Assembly: GCA_028292565.1 (NCBI GenBank)
Contig: JAQGMD010000425.1
Coordinates: 1 to 19,512, forward strand
Origin: Burkholderia sp.
GTDB taxonomy: Bacteria > Pseudomonadota > Gammaproteobacteria > Burkholderiales > Burkholderiaceae
Reading direction: 5' to 3'
Length of the DNA stretch: 19,512 nucleotides
Both the position numbers and the translations under genes were made by a program. Below are positions 1 to 6,892 of the stretch, piece after piece. Each line of letters begins with the position of its first letter. The first letter of the stretch is position 1. The notes under the pieces are model-generated. The model ran no database searches and was not told the origin of the DNA. It saw only the letters and a program-made list of their open reading frames with translations.

Positions 1-2
1 CA

Positions 3-179
3 GAACTTACGCAAGCGCTCTCGTCGCACGAACTGCAAATCGAAGCCCTGCAGCTGCAAATCCTGGCGCTGCGCCGTCACCCGTTTAGCCGCAAATCCGA
101 GAAGCTCGACGGGCAGATCGTAAAGAAGCATCTCGTCTTGAATCTCACCGATGACGTAAGGAGCATAGTGTCCACTTAA
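3..179 (+). pseudogene. tnpC: IS66 family transposase TnpC, N-terminal fragment
   Basis: An open frame enters from the left edge and stops at TAA 177-179. It encodes a heptad-rich leucine segment (HELQIEALQLQILALRR) followed by FSRKSEKLDGQI. This is the hallmark of the N-terminal leucine-zipper and FGRxSEKL region of IS66 TnpC transposases. The real protein is about 500 residues and has a DDE catalytic core further downstream. Here the frame diverges after about 45 codons, at the inverted repeat, so no catalytic domain is left. The gene's start lies outside the window. Confidence 0.72.
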
Positions 180-193
180 TTTGAGGTGGACAC
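168..193. repeat. 26-bp imperfect palindrome at the IS junction
   Basis: GTGTCCAC (168-175) and GTGGACAC (186-193) are perfect 8-bp inverted arms around a 10-bp AT-rich centre. The partial match continues into the centre. The palindrome sits exactly between the tnpC and tnpA fragments and ends just before the tnpA-like reading frame at 194. It may be two abutting IS ends or a regulatory palindrome in the IS leader. I cannot assign it to a named element. Confidence 0.6.
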
Positions 194-310
194 GTGCACA
201 CTCTCCCTGAGGTATCACAATCCGGCGCGGTCAGACGTCGCCGCCGTCGCGCTGGCGCACGGGGTGAATGCAAACCTGCTGCGTCGCTGGATCGCACACG
301 AAGCAATCGG
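194..310 (+). pseudogene. tnpA: IS66 family accessory protein TnpA, internally deleted fragment
   Basis: From GTG 194 one frame reads VHTLPEVSQSG and a run of arginines, the usual N-terminus of this TnpA subgroup. From about 237 a different frame reads VAAVALAHGVNANLLRRWI, the recognition part of its helix-turn-helix. The segment normally between them (the SPEFK...CRQPG region, about 20 residues) is missing and the frame shifts at the junction. The fragment is therefore an internal-deletion pseudogene that encodes no functional DNA-binding protein. Its 3' limit is not sharp. Confidence 0.65.
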
Positions 311-1392
311 TCGCGCCGCAATCAGCGCAACTGAGTGCTGTGCGTAAGCTATCGCATGCCGGACGGCACGGAGAAGCACAATCGCGTCTTGCCGAGTTGC
401 GCACCCGTTATCCGGATTTCAAACCGCTCCTGGCGCTGGCTTGGGAAGTAGACGACAACGCCGGAAATTCTCTTTCCGCATGTCTGCATGCTTGGGATTG
501 GTCATCAGCCAGCCCCGGTAGCGTGGCGGCGCTGGAATCACTGGAGTCCTCTGCGTTCGCAGCCGACTTTCCAGCGCTCGCCACATCGGCTATTGGAAGG
601 CTCGCGCCGGCCGAAGGACTTCCTTTTCCCGACTTGCCTCCAATTCCCGGCGGGCTGTCCGAGCTCACTTTCGATGAGGTCGTGGCGATCGAGCTGTCGC
701 GCCTGTTCCTCACCTACGGGCGCTTTGACGAGACTGTTGCTTTGATGGAGGGCATTGATCGCCCATCGGCGCGTAACAACCTGGCGCTGGCGCGCTTTGC
801 ACGTGGCGAAATCCACCGAAGCACTGGCTGTCGTTGAGGCGAACTGGCGCCAGGACACGCGCAACTTGTTCGCCTTGCATCAGGTTGTACGGCTGCGACT
901 GTGGTCCGGCGGTCGCGAGTCTGCGTTCGAATTAGGCGATGCCTTGCGCGACACGCAGCCGACGCGGGCGGAAGATGCATACGGCAAAATGTTTGGCCTG
1001 TTGCTGCTGGCTGCACATGACGAAACAATTGAAGCTTGGCACACTCTGCGGGACGCCGACATCTGGGATGAGGGCAGTGCTGTTGAAAGCTTGATGCGCG
1101 CGCATTTCGCTCGGGTAGCGGCAGTGCGCAAAGGCGAGATCGACGGTGCAAGGAAATTTTTTTCCGAGGCGCTCGATCACTGTCCTCGCAATCGCGACAT
1201 GGCAGCGCGCAAGGGAGACGTGGCGTCCGCCGGGAACTGTGTAAGTCCATCCAGATGCGTGAGGAATACCACTTCAGCGAATGGCGGACGTTGCTCGTGG
1301 CCCAACGCGAAATCGCCGTGGCGGCGAAGGATATGGCAACGATGCACGATCTGGATGTGGCGCTGAAGGCGCTCAATAAACAATTCGGGTGA
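268..1392 (+). pseudogene. Tetratricopeptide-repeat protein, 5'-truncated and doubly frameshifted
   Basis: Recognisable protein starts around 310-330 and reads through TPR-like helices (HAGRHGEAQSRLAELRTRYPD, LFLTYGRFDETVALMEGID) to a stop at 835-837. The same protein continues in the next frame from about 815 (EALAVVEANWRQDTRNLFALH, ARKFFSEALDHCPRNRD) to about 1200. It then continues back in the first frame from about 1234 (ELCKSIQMREEYHFSEW) to TGA 1390-1392. The two frameshifts are compensatory, but the first frame has a stop inside the shifted stretch. The N-terminus appears replaced by IS66 sequence. TPR domains mediate protein-protein contacts; the partner is unknown. Sequencing error at either shift is possible. 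The ATG at 268 lies inside the IS remnant and is not the native start. Confidence 0.7.
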
Positions 1393-1540
1393 GGGTTAGG
1401 CCGCAACTATGCGCATATGAATTGCGGTCGGCGTCACTGACATGCGCTCCGGCTTCAATAGGTGACTGCCATAGTGCAGAGGCACTCGACGAATTCCATT
1501 TCCGCGTGTCTCCGGCTGCCGTGTACGGCCGCCTGATTCC

Positions 1541-2089
1541 TTAAAACGGGTAACTCACCCGAACGACTGCGAAGTTTACGCCGTCATTGGGATCTTTAAT
1601 GCCACCGTTTGAAAAGTGCTGGATCTTCAAGCCTAAATCCAGATTGTTTTCGAACACATATCCGATCCCAATATGGTCGCCAAACTGAAAGCGCGTGGAA
1701 AGCTGGTTGTCGTCGTTGTCGTAAAGCTCAGACAGATAGTTTGCTCCGATCCCGGCTTCGGCGTAGAAGCCCTTCATCGTGTCCTTTTGGAAGCGGAAGA
1801 CCGGGGTAATGCCAATTGAGGTGATGTTCTGGGTCTCGCCGGGGATTCCCCGGAATCGCGTACCCCGCCATTGCGCAAGGTTCAGGTCCCAGTAGCCGCT
1901 TATATGCGTGCCATTCGAGCGCCACCACTGACGTTCCCATTTCCACTGGGCGCTGACCCTCGCCATCTGAGTCCTGTCACCTGTTGCGAATTCAAACGCA
2001 GCCGAATCGAATGCATGGCTCGTAGAATTCAATCCTGCTAATCCGAAGAATGCAGCACTAGCTGCGATGGCAGCCTTACTTCCTGTCAT
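1541..2089 (-). CDS. pagL: Lipid A 3-O-deacylase (PagL family outer-membrane protein), catalytic Glu absent
   Basis: Encodes 182 aa. PagL removes the 3-O-linked acyl chain of lipid A in the outer membrane, which softens host recognition of LPS. Seen here: a signal peptide with likely cleavage after residue 26 (STSHA), alternating amphipathic beta-strands, and a C-terminal YPF ending with the terminal Phe typical of outer-membrane barrels. It also has the PagL signature HFSNGGIKDPNDG at 158-170, with catalytic His158 and Ser160. In Pseudomonas PagL the triad is His126/Ser128/Glu140. The position 14 residues after the His is Asn172 here, and the preceding residue is Val, so the Glu appears missing. 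GGAGAG lies about 6 nt before ATG 2089 and supports the start. The gene is monocistronic, facing away from glpK's 3' end across a 253-nt gap. Confidence 0.85.
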   Translation of the reverse strand: MTGSKAAIAASAAFFGLAGLNSTSHAFDSAAFEFATGDRTQMARVSAQWKWERQWWRSNGTHISGYWDLNLAQWRGTRFRGIPGETQNITSIGITPVFRFQKDTMKGFYAEAGIGANYLSELYDNDDNQLSTRFQFGDHIGIGYVFENNLDLGLKIQHFSNGGIKDPNDGVNFAVVRVSYPF

Positions 2090-2115
2090 ACATGCTCTCC
2101 GTAACGATCTTATTA

Positions 2116-2132
2116 GTAAATTTTTGATTTAC
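2116..2132. promoter_or_regulatory. Perfect AT-rich inverted repeat upstream of pagL
   Basis: GTAAAT (2116-2121) and ATTTAC (2127-2132) are perfect 6-bp arms around TTTTG, 26 bp upstream of the pagL ATG. A -10-like TAAGAT lies on the minus strand at 2107-2112. The position fits an operator or promoter element for pagL, but no regulator can be named. The rest of 2133-2342 shows only a weak 5-bp hairpin and no gene. Confidence 0.35.
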
Positions 2133-2342
2133 GCGAGGCTTGCGCCCGACCGGTCGCTGTTTGAAGATGTCCATATGCGCTCAAACTGGATCGCGTTTGC
2201 GTCACTATACAAGGTTCCAATTGTTCCGGTTTGCGGGAGGCGAGCGACGCGGCGTGGGTGTGCTCAACGCTTGAGCAAGCGCAAATTGGTAGCACGCCGC
2301 TCGGGCGTTCTTTTCCAGCAGATCACCATATATGGCTCTTGT

Positions 2343-3839
2343 CTAGGTCGCCCAGTCTCTCGCACGCTCTACCGCTCGGCGCCAGGTATGCAGGCGCTCG
2401 AGACGTTCCTGCTCTGACATGAGCGGCTCGAAGCGTCGTTCTGCCTGCCATTGCGCCGCAACTTCCTGCTGCGATTCCCAGAACCCGACAGCCAGGCCCG
2501 CCAGGTAAGCGGCGCCTGATGCTGTTGTTTCCGTGACCACCGGGCGCACTACCGGGACACCGAGCACGTCGGCTTGGAACTGCATCAACAAATCGTTGCG
2601 GACCGCGCCGCCGTCGACTCGCAATTCCTTCAGGTCGATACTGGAATCCTTTTGCATTGCGTCCAGCACGTCGGCGCTTTGATATGCAATGCTGGCGAGG
2701 GTGGCTCGTGCGATATGGGCTTTGGTGGTGCCGCGCGTCATGCCGACGATGGCTCCGCGCGCGTACGCATCCCAGTAGGGAGCGCCCAGGCCCGCAAACG
2801 CGGGGACAAACACAACGCCACCGGTGTCCGGAACGCTTGCGGCCAACGCTTCCACGTCGGACGATTGCTGGATGATGCCGAGTGCGTCGCGCAGCCATTG
2901 CACAGCCGCGCCCGCCATGAAGACACTGCCTTCGAGGATATAGTCGGATTCGCCAGGCCATTCGTTCCCCAGCGTCCAACCTATGGTGGTGACCAGGTTG
3001 TTGTGCGACGTGGCCGCTTGTTTGCCGGTATTCATCAGCATGAAGCAACCGGTGCCGTAAGTATTCTTCGCCATGCCCGGCTGGTGACAGGCCTGACCAA
3101 AAGTAGCGGCTTGCTGGTCACCGGCGACGCCCGCGATGGGAATCGGCGCGCCGAACAGGGAGGGAGCAGTCTGGCCAATTACGGCGCTGCTTGGCACGAC
3201 TTGTGGCAATAGCGACGCGGGAATGCCGAGGAGGGTGAGGAGCTCTTCATCCCACTTCAGGGTATGAATATTGAATAGCAGGGTGCGAGAGGCGTTGCTG
3301 GTGTCGGTGACGTGCATGCCGCACAGCTTGAAGATCAGCCAGGAATCAATCGTGCCGAATGCCAGTTCGCCGCGCTCGGCCTTTGAGCGCGCGCCTGGAA
3401 TGTGATCCAGTAGCCACTTGAGCTTCGTGCCCGAAAAATACGAATCGATCACCAAGCCGGTTTTTTGCTGGAACAGCGTCGCCTTGCCTTGCTCGCGGAA
3501 CGCATCGCATACATCAGCAGTACGGCGGTCTTGCCAGACAATTGCATTTGCCAGGGGTTCGCCTGTATGGCGATCCCAAAGCACGGTGGTTTCGCGCTGG
3601 TTGGTGATGCCGATCGCCGCAACATCGGTGGCCGATATCTGGCCCTGCTTCAATACCTGTTGCGCCACACCCAACTGGCTGGTCCAGATCTCATTCGCAT
3701 CATGCTCGACCCAGCCTGGTTGGGGAAAAATCTGCCGGAACTCCTGCTGCGAGATGCCGCGGATCTGTCCGGCGTGATCGAACAGGATCGCGCGGGAACT
3801 GGTAGTGCCCTGATCGAGAGCGAGGATGTATTTGGTCAT
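2343..3839 (-). CDS. glpK: Glycerol kinase
   Basis: Encodes 498 aa (E. coli GlpK is 502). It phosphorylates glycerol with ATP to sn-glycerol 3-phosphate in the cytoplasm. FGGY-kinase features are clear: the N-terminal phosphate loop LDQGTTSSR (8-16), [14 protein letters not shown], the catalytic Asp in AGDQQA (D241), [14 protein letters not shown], and the C-terminal [18 protein letters not shown]. The start is set at ATG 3839 (MTKYILALD), matching the family N-terminus; an upstream in-frame ATG would add 18 unrelated residues. The gene begins 16 nt after the SMP-30 stop, so they are co-transcribed, although no strong ribosome-binding site is visible. The E. coli GKGGTR loop that binds the inhibitor fructose-1,6-bisphosphate is replaced by a sequence lacking its Arg (PSLFGAPIP). 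That form of feedback inhibition is therefore probably absent. No glpF or glpD is nearby. Confidence 0.96.
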   Translation of the reverse strand: MTKYILALDQGTTSSRAILFDHAGQIRGISQQEFRQIFPQPGWVEHDANEIWTSQLGVAQQVLKQGQISATDVAAIGITNQRETTVLWDRHTGEPLANAIVWQDRRTADVCDAFREQGKATLFQQKTGLVIDSYFSGTKLKWLLDHIPGARSKAERGELAFGTIDSWLIFKLCGMHVTDTSNASRTLLFNIHTLKWDEELLTLLGIPASLLPQVVPSSAVIGQTAPSLFGAPIPIAGVAGDQQAATFGQACHQPGMAKNTYGTGCFMLMNTGKQAATSHNNLVTTIGWTLGNEWPGESDYILEGSVFMAGAAVQWLRDALGIIQQSSDVEALAASVPDTGGVVFVPAFAGLGAPYWDAYARGAIVGMTRGTTKAHIARATLASIAYQSADVLDAMQKDSSIDLKELRVDGGAVRNDLLMQFQADVLGVPVVRPVVTETTASGAAYLAGLAVGFWESQQEVAAQWQAERRFEPLMSEQERLERLHTWRRAVERARDWAT

Positions 3840-3855
3840 GGGATGTCGACAGTGT

Positions 3856-4740
3856 TCACGGCATGTAGGCAGGTTCGGGACGGCCCGCGACATCGACCTT
3901 CAGTGTCAGTACGCAACCTGAAAACGGATGTTGGGCCAGCTCGTCAGCGGAGCGATTGTGGCGTGCGCTGGTGATGTACAGGGTACGTAAATCGGCCCCG
4001 CCAAACGCGATCATGGTAGGGCAACGCACGGGCAACGCTATTTCGCGCAACACATCGCCTGATGGCGACAGGCGCAAAATGCGCCCGCCTTCATACATCG
4101 CGCACCAGTAGGCGTCCTCGCTGTCGACCGCCGCACCATCAGGACGGCCTCCATATTGATGCGATTTGTCAGTGGGAAATTGCTTGAACACGCGTCCGCC
4201 GCCTGTCTGTCCGGTTACGACATCGTAGTCGTATGCGGTAATCCTGTGGGCCGTCGTATCGGCATGGTACATGGTGCGATGGTCGACGCTGAAGGCGACG
4301 CCGTTCGACACAGTCACAGGTTTGCGGGCATCACGAATGGCGCCACGTTCGACGCAAAACAAGGAGCCTAAGGCTTGGTCGCGCGGTTCGTAAATGGTGC
4401 CGACCCACAGCCGGCCAGTGGCATCGCAACGGCCGTCATTAAAGCGCACTTTTGTCGTGTCATAGGGCGGAGCAGCAATCGGAGTCAACGATCCATTACG
4501 CGTATCGAGCATTGCCAGGCCAGACCGCATTGCAACGACGATCCCGCCATCCAGGGTTCTGGCAATGCAGCCTGGCTCCGACGGAAGCGGCCAGGAGGAA
4601 TGTGCGTTGCTGTCGGGATGGTGGCGATGTACGGCAAGGCCGGCGATATCGATCCAGTACAGCGCCGCCTCGTGCGGATCCCATAGCGGGCACTCTCCCA
4701 ACTGCATCGGCGTGTCGAACAAAACCTGAATTTCATCCAT
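3856..4740 (-). CDS. SMP-30/gluconolactonase/LRE family protein (sugar lactone hydrolase)
   Basis: Encodes 294 aa. Family members are six-bladed beta-propeller, metal-dependent lactonases that open sugar lactones to aldonic acids. The expected metal and substrate residues are all present: Glu16 in LGECPLW, Arg99 and Asn101 in RFNDG, Asn146 in SNG, and Asp201 in PDG. Start ATG 4740 (MDEIQVLF) gives the usual family N-terminus. The frame stays open upstream into the divergent gene, but those extra 46 residues would erase the promoter region. It is the first gene of a two-gene unit with glpK and is divergent from a GarR-like dehydrogenase. The exact lactone cannot be told from sequence; the context suggests sugar-acid catabolism. 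Confidence 0.88.
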   Translation of the reverse strand: MDEIQVLFDTPMQLGECPLWDPHEAALYWIDIAGLAVHRHHPDSNAHSSWPLPSEPGCIARTLDGGIVVAMRSGLAMLDTRNGSLTPIAAPPYDTTKVRFNDGRCDATGRLWVGTIYEPRDQALGSLFCVERGAIRDARKPVTVSNGVAFSVDHRTMYHADTTAHRITAYDYDVVTGQTGGGRVFKQFPTDKSHQYGGRPDGAAVDSEDAYWCAMYEGGRILRLSPSGDVLREIALPVRCPTMIAFGGADLRTLYITSARHNRSADELAQHPFSGCVLTLKVDVAGRPEPAYMP

Positions 4741-4751
4741 GGATGTAAGAG

Positions 4752-4786
4752 TTGCTTCTTTATAATGGCAGTGCATCATTATGCAA
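4752..4786. promoter_or_regulatory. Divergent promoter region with operator-like palindrome
   Basis: For the minus-strand SMP-30/glpK unit there is a good promoter candidate: TTGCAT (plus 4781-4786) and TATAAA (plus 4759-4764) with a 16-bp spacer. A perfect inverted repeat, TGCAT (4772-4776) / ATGCA (4781-4785) with a 4-bp spacer, overlaps this -35 and spacer. A weaker plus-strand pair, TTGCTT (4752-4757) and CATCAT (4774-4779), overlaps it too. A regulator bound at the palindrome could control both directions, but no regulator gene is in the window. The assignment is inferred from motif positions only. Confidence 0.45.
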
Positions 4787-4813
4787 CCAAAAACTTTTTT
4801 GGCAGGAGACAGC

Positions 4814-5731
4814 TTGAGCCAACCTTCATCTCTATCAAGACTCGCATTCTTAGGCATCGGTTTGATGGGCAAACCCATGTCGACCCGGCTGCTGCAAGCC
4901 GGTTACCCGCTGACCGCATGGAACCGCACACGCGAAAAAGCCGAGACCCTCGCACCGTCAGGCGCCCGGGTCAGCGACACGCCGGCCGATGCCGTGCATG
5001 ACGCGGAAATAGTCATCACCATGCTGGAAGCCGGGCCGATCGTCGGCGAGGTCCTCGATCTGGCGCTGCCCGCTTTACGGCCGGGCACATTGGTCATCGA
5101 CATGAGTTCGACCCGTCAGGCAGAGGCCCAGGAATTCCATGCGAAGCTGCTCGCACGCGGCGTCGCCTTCATCGATGCTCCGGTGTCCGGCGGAGTGGTC
5201 GGCGCGGAAGCGGGCTCGCTTGCTATCATGGCGGGCGGCAATCCGGGCGATTTTTTGCGCGCAGAACCGATATTGAACGCCATGGGGCGGCCAACGCTGG
5301 TCGGCCCGGCCGGCTGCGGTCAGGTTGCAAAACTATGCAATCAATTGATCGTCGGCGGAACGCTTAACATCGTCGCGGAAGCGTTGCTGCTGGCACAAGC
5401 GGGCGGAGCGAATCCAGAGGCGGTCAGAAAGGCAATTCGCGGCGGATTTGCGGAAAGTCGTATCCTCGAGGTGCACGGGCAGCGTATGCTGGAACGAAAC
5501 TTCATGCCTGGCGGTCAGGTCAAGAGTCAGGCCAAGGATTTGGAAAACGCGCTAATCGCGGCGGAGGCGGCTGGCGTGCGCCTGCCGGTGACGGAATTGG
5601 TCACCCAACTGTATCGCAGCATACTGCCGGAAGTGCCGAATGCAGACCAGTCGGCTGCGTTGCTTGCACTGGAGCGATTGAACCCCGGCAAGCGGCTTGG
5701 CGAAGAACCAAATAAACTACCATCCCCATAG
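4814..5731 (+). CDS. NAD(P)-dependent beta-hydroxyacid dehydrogenase (GarR / 3-hydroxyisobutyrate dehydrogenase family)
   Basis: Encodes 305 aa. The family reduces or oxidises short beta-hydroxyacids, for example tartronate semialdehyde to D-glycerate (GarR/GlxR) or 3-hydroxyisobutyrate. Visible are the Rossmann motif GIGLMG (14-19), the dinucleotide-specificity region WNRTREKA, the substrate-binding signature [16 protein letters not shown], and the catalytic Lys173 followed by Asn176 in [12 protein letters not shown] after the second strand resembles NADP-using relatives, which is a weak clue. I choose TTG 4814: AGGAGA sits 4 nt before it, whereas ATG 4781 has no ribosome-binding site and would place translation over the promoter palindrome. 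It is followed after 37 nt by the Bug receptor. The true substrate is not determinable; tartronate semialdehyde is the leading guess. Confidence 0.85.
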   Translation: MSQPSSLSRLAFLGIGLMGKPMSTRLLQAGYPLTAWNRTREKAETLAPSGARVSDTPADAVHDAEIVITMLEAGPIVGEVLDLALPALRPGTLVIDMSSTRQAEAQEFHAKLLARGVAFIDAPVSGGVVGAEAGSLAIMAGGNPGDFLRAEPILNAMGRPTLVGPAGCGQVAKLCNQLIVGGTLNIVAEALLLAQAGGANPEAVRKAIRGGFAESRILEVHGQRMLERNFMPGGQVKSQAKDLENALIAAEAAGVRLPVTELVTQLYRSILPEVPNADQSAALLALERLNPGKRLGEEPNKLPSP

Positions 5732-5768
5732 TCACTTCATTATTAATAAACCCAAACAAGGAGACGTC

Positions 5769-6761
5769 ATGAATTTCACTCACTGGTTATCTGTTGCGGC
5801 AACTGCCGCTTTTACTTTCGGTGCAGCCGGGGCCCAGGCGCAAGGCTACCCAAACAAGCAGATCACACTGGTAGTGCCTTTTGCTGCCGCAGGTACAACC
5901 GACATCGTCGCGCGAGCAGTCGGTGCCGAGCTGACTAAAGCATTGGGACAGCAAGTGATCATCGATAACCGTCCGGGCGCGGGTGGCAACATCGGCTCGG
6001 CGATCGTGGCCAGGGCAGCGCCTGACGGCTATACCTTGTTGATGGGCACCGTCGGCACGCACGCCATTAACCAGGCGCTGTATGCCAAGATGCCCTACGA
6101 CACCGTCAAGGATTTTGCGCCTGTTACTCTGGCTGCCGCTGTGCCGAATGTGCTGGTAGTCAACCCGGCCTTCGCAGACAAGCACAATATCACCGACGTC
6201 AAGAGCTTCATCAAGTACCTGAAAGCCAATCCGGGCAAGACCAACATGGCTTCCAGCGGCAACGGCACCTCAATTCATCTGGCGGGTGAATTGTTCAAGA
6301 CGCAAACCAAGACCTTCATGGTGCACATTCCGTATCGCGGCTCGTCGCCTGCATTGACGGACCTGGTTGGCGGTCAGGCTGACGTAATGTTTGATAACCT
6401 GCCTTCGTCGATGGGCTTTATCAAGGCCGGGAAGTTGCGTGCAATCGCCCTTACCAGCGCCAAGCCGTCGTCCGCGTTGCCGGGCGTTCCAACCATTGCG
6501 CAGTCTGGTGGCGAGCTAGCCAATTTCGAAGCGAGTTCCTGGTTTGGCATCCTGGCGCCGGCCGGTACGCCAAAAGAAATCGTGGACAAGCTCCAGCAGG
6601 AAGTCGCGAAAGCACTTTCGAGCCCCGCAGTAAAGGAAAAGCTGGTTGCGCAGGGCGCGGATCCGGTTGGGAACACGCCTGAGCAGTTCGCCGCGCATAT
6701 CCAGGCCGAGTCGAAGAAATGGGCAAAAGTGGTCAAAGACTCCGGCGCAAAAGTGGATTGA
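5769..6761 (+). CDS. Bug/TctC-family periplasmic solute-binding protein (tripartite tricarboxylate transporter receptor)
   Basis: Encodes 330 aa. Bug proteins bind carboxylates, amino acids or aromatic acids in the periplasm and may deliver them to TctA/TctB membrane partners. The sequence has a signal peptide ending at AQA around residue 24, then the family landmarks [18 protein letters not shown] within [35 protein letters not shown], and a C-terminal [13 protein letters not shown]. The start is set at ATG 5769 by AAGGAG about 6 nt upstream; an upstream in-frame ATG overlaps the previous gene and would bury the signal peptide. No tctA or tctB is present, so this is an orphan receptor of the kind common in Burkholderiales. 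Its unit with the dehydrogenase suggests it captures that pathway's substrate. Confidence 0.93.
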   Translation: MNFTHWLSVAATAAFTFGAAGAQAQGYPNKQITLVVPFAAAGTTDIVARAVGAELTKALGQQVIIDNRPGAGGNIGSAIVARAAPDGYTLLMGTVGTHAINQALYAKMPYDTVKDFAPVTLAAAVPNVLVVNPAFADKHNITDVKSFIKYLKANPGKTNMASSGNGTSIHLAGELFKTQTKTFMVHIPYRGSSPALTDLVGGQADVMFDNLPSSMGFIKAGKLRAIALTSAKPSSALPGVPTIAQSGGELANFEASSWFGILAPAGTPKEIVDKLQQEVAKALSSPAVKEKLVAQGADPVGNTPEQFAAHIQAESKKWAKVVKDSGAKVD

Positions 6762-6892
6762 TCGCAATCGCATCGGCCCATAGCAAGACCCTTCCTGCGC
6801 TTGCCGCGGGAAGCGGCATAACTCACACGGCAATGCTGCGTGTGTCGCAACACCTGATTTCCTCCCTTAGTGCCCCCGGATAGATTTGTCTT

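Larger units (their letters stand above)
1..310. mobile_element. Remnant of an IS66-family insertion sequence (scrambled, inactive)
   Basis: Two pieces of IS66-type genes lie side by side: an N-terminal piece of the transposase TnpC (3-179), then a palindrome (168-193), then a piece of the accessory protein TnpA (194 to about 310). In intact IS66 elements the order is tnpA-tnpB-tnpC, so tnpC upstream of tnpA shows rearrangement, nested insertion or two adjacent copies. No tnpB and no TnpC catalytic part is present here. The left boundary lies outside the window. The right boundary is approximate, because the sequence passes into the TPR pseudogene without a visible direct repeat. Confidence 0.7.

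Noticed and set aside
1401..1427. Inverted repeat CCGCAA / TTGCGG just after the TPR pseudogene
   Set aside because: It has a 15-nt loop and no T-run, so it is not a convincing terminator, and no gene start is nearby to make it an operator.
2294..2314. Hairpin ACGCC-GCTCG-GGCGT followed by TCTTTT on the plus strand
   Set aside because: The stem is only 5 bp, and no plus-strand gene ends upstream. On the minus strand, where glpK ends, it lacks a T-run.
2323..3048. 241-codon minus-strand frame overlapping the 3' half of glpK
   Set aside because: It is a +1 shadow of glpK on the same strand with Arg/His-rich unstructured sequence; glpK itself is full length and needs no frameshift.
6802..6844. 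Two hairpins after the Bug receptor gene (TGCCGC/GCGGCA and CACACG/CGTGTG)
   Set aside because: Both are perfect stems but neither is followed by Ts. They could stabilise the mRNA 3' end, but termination is not supported.
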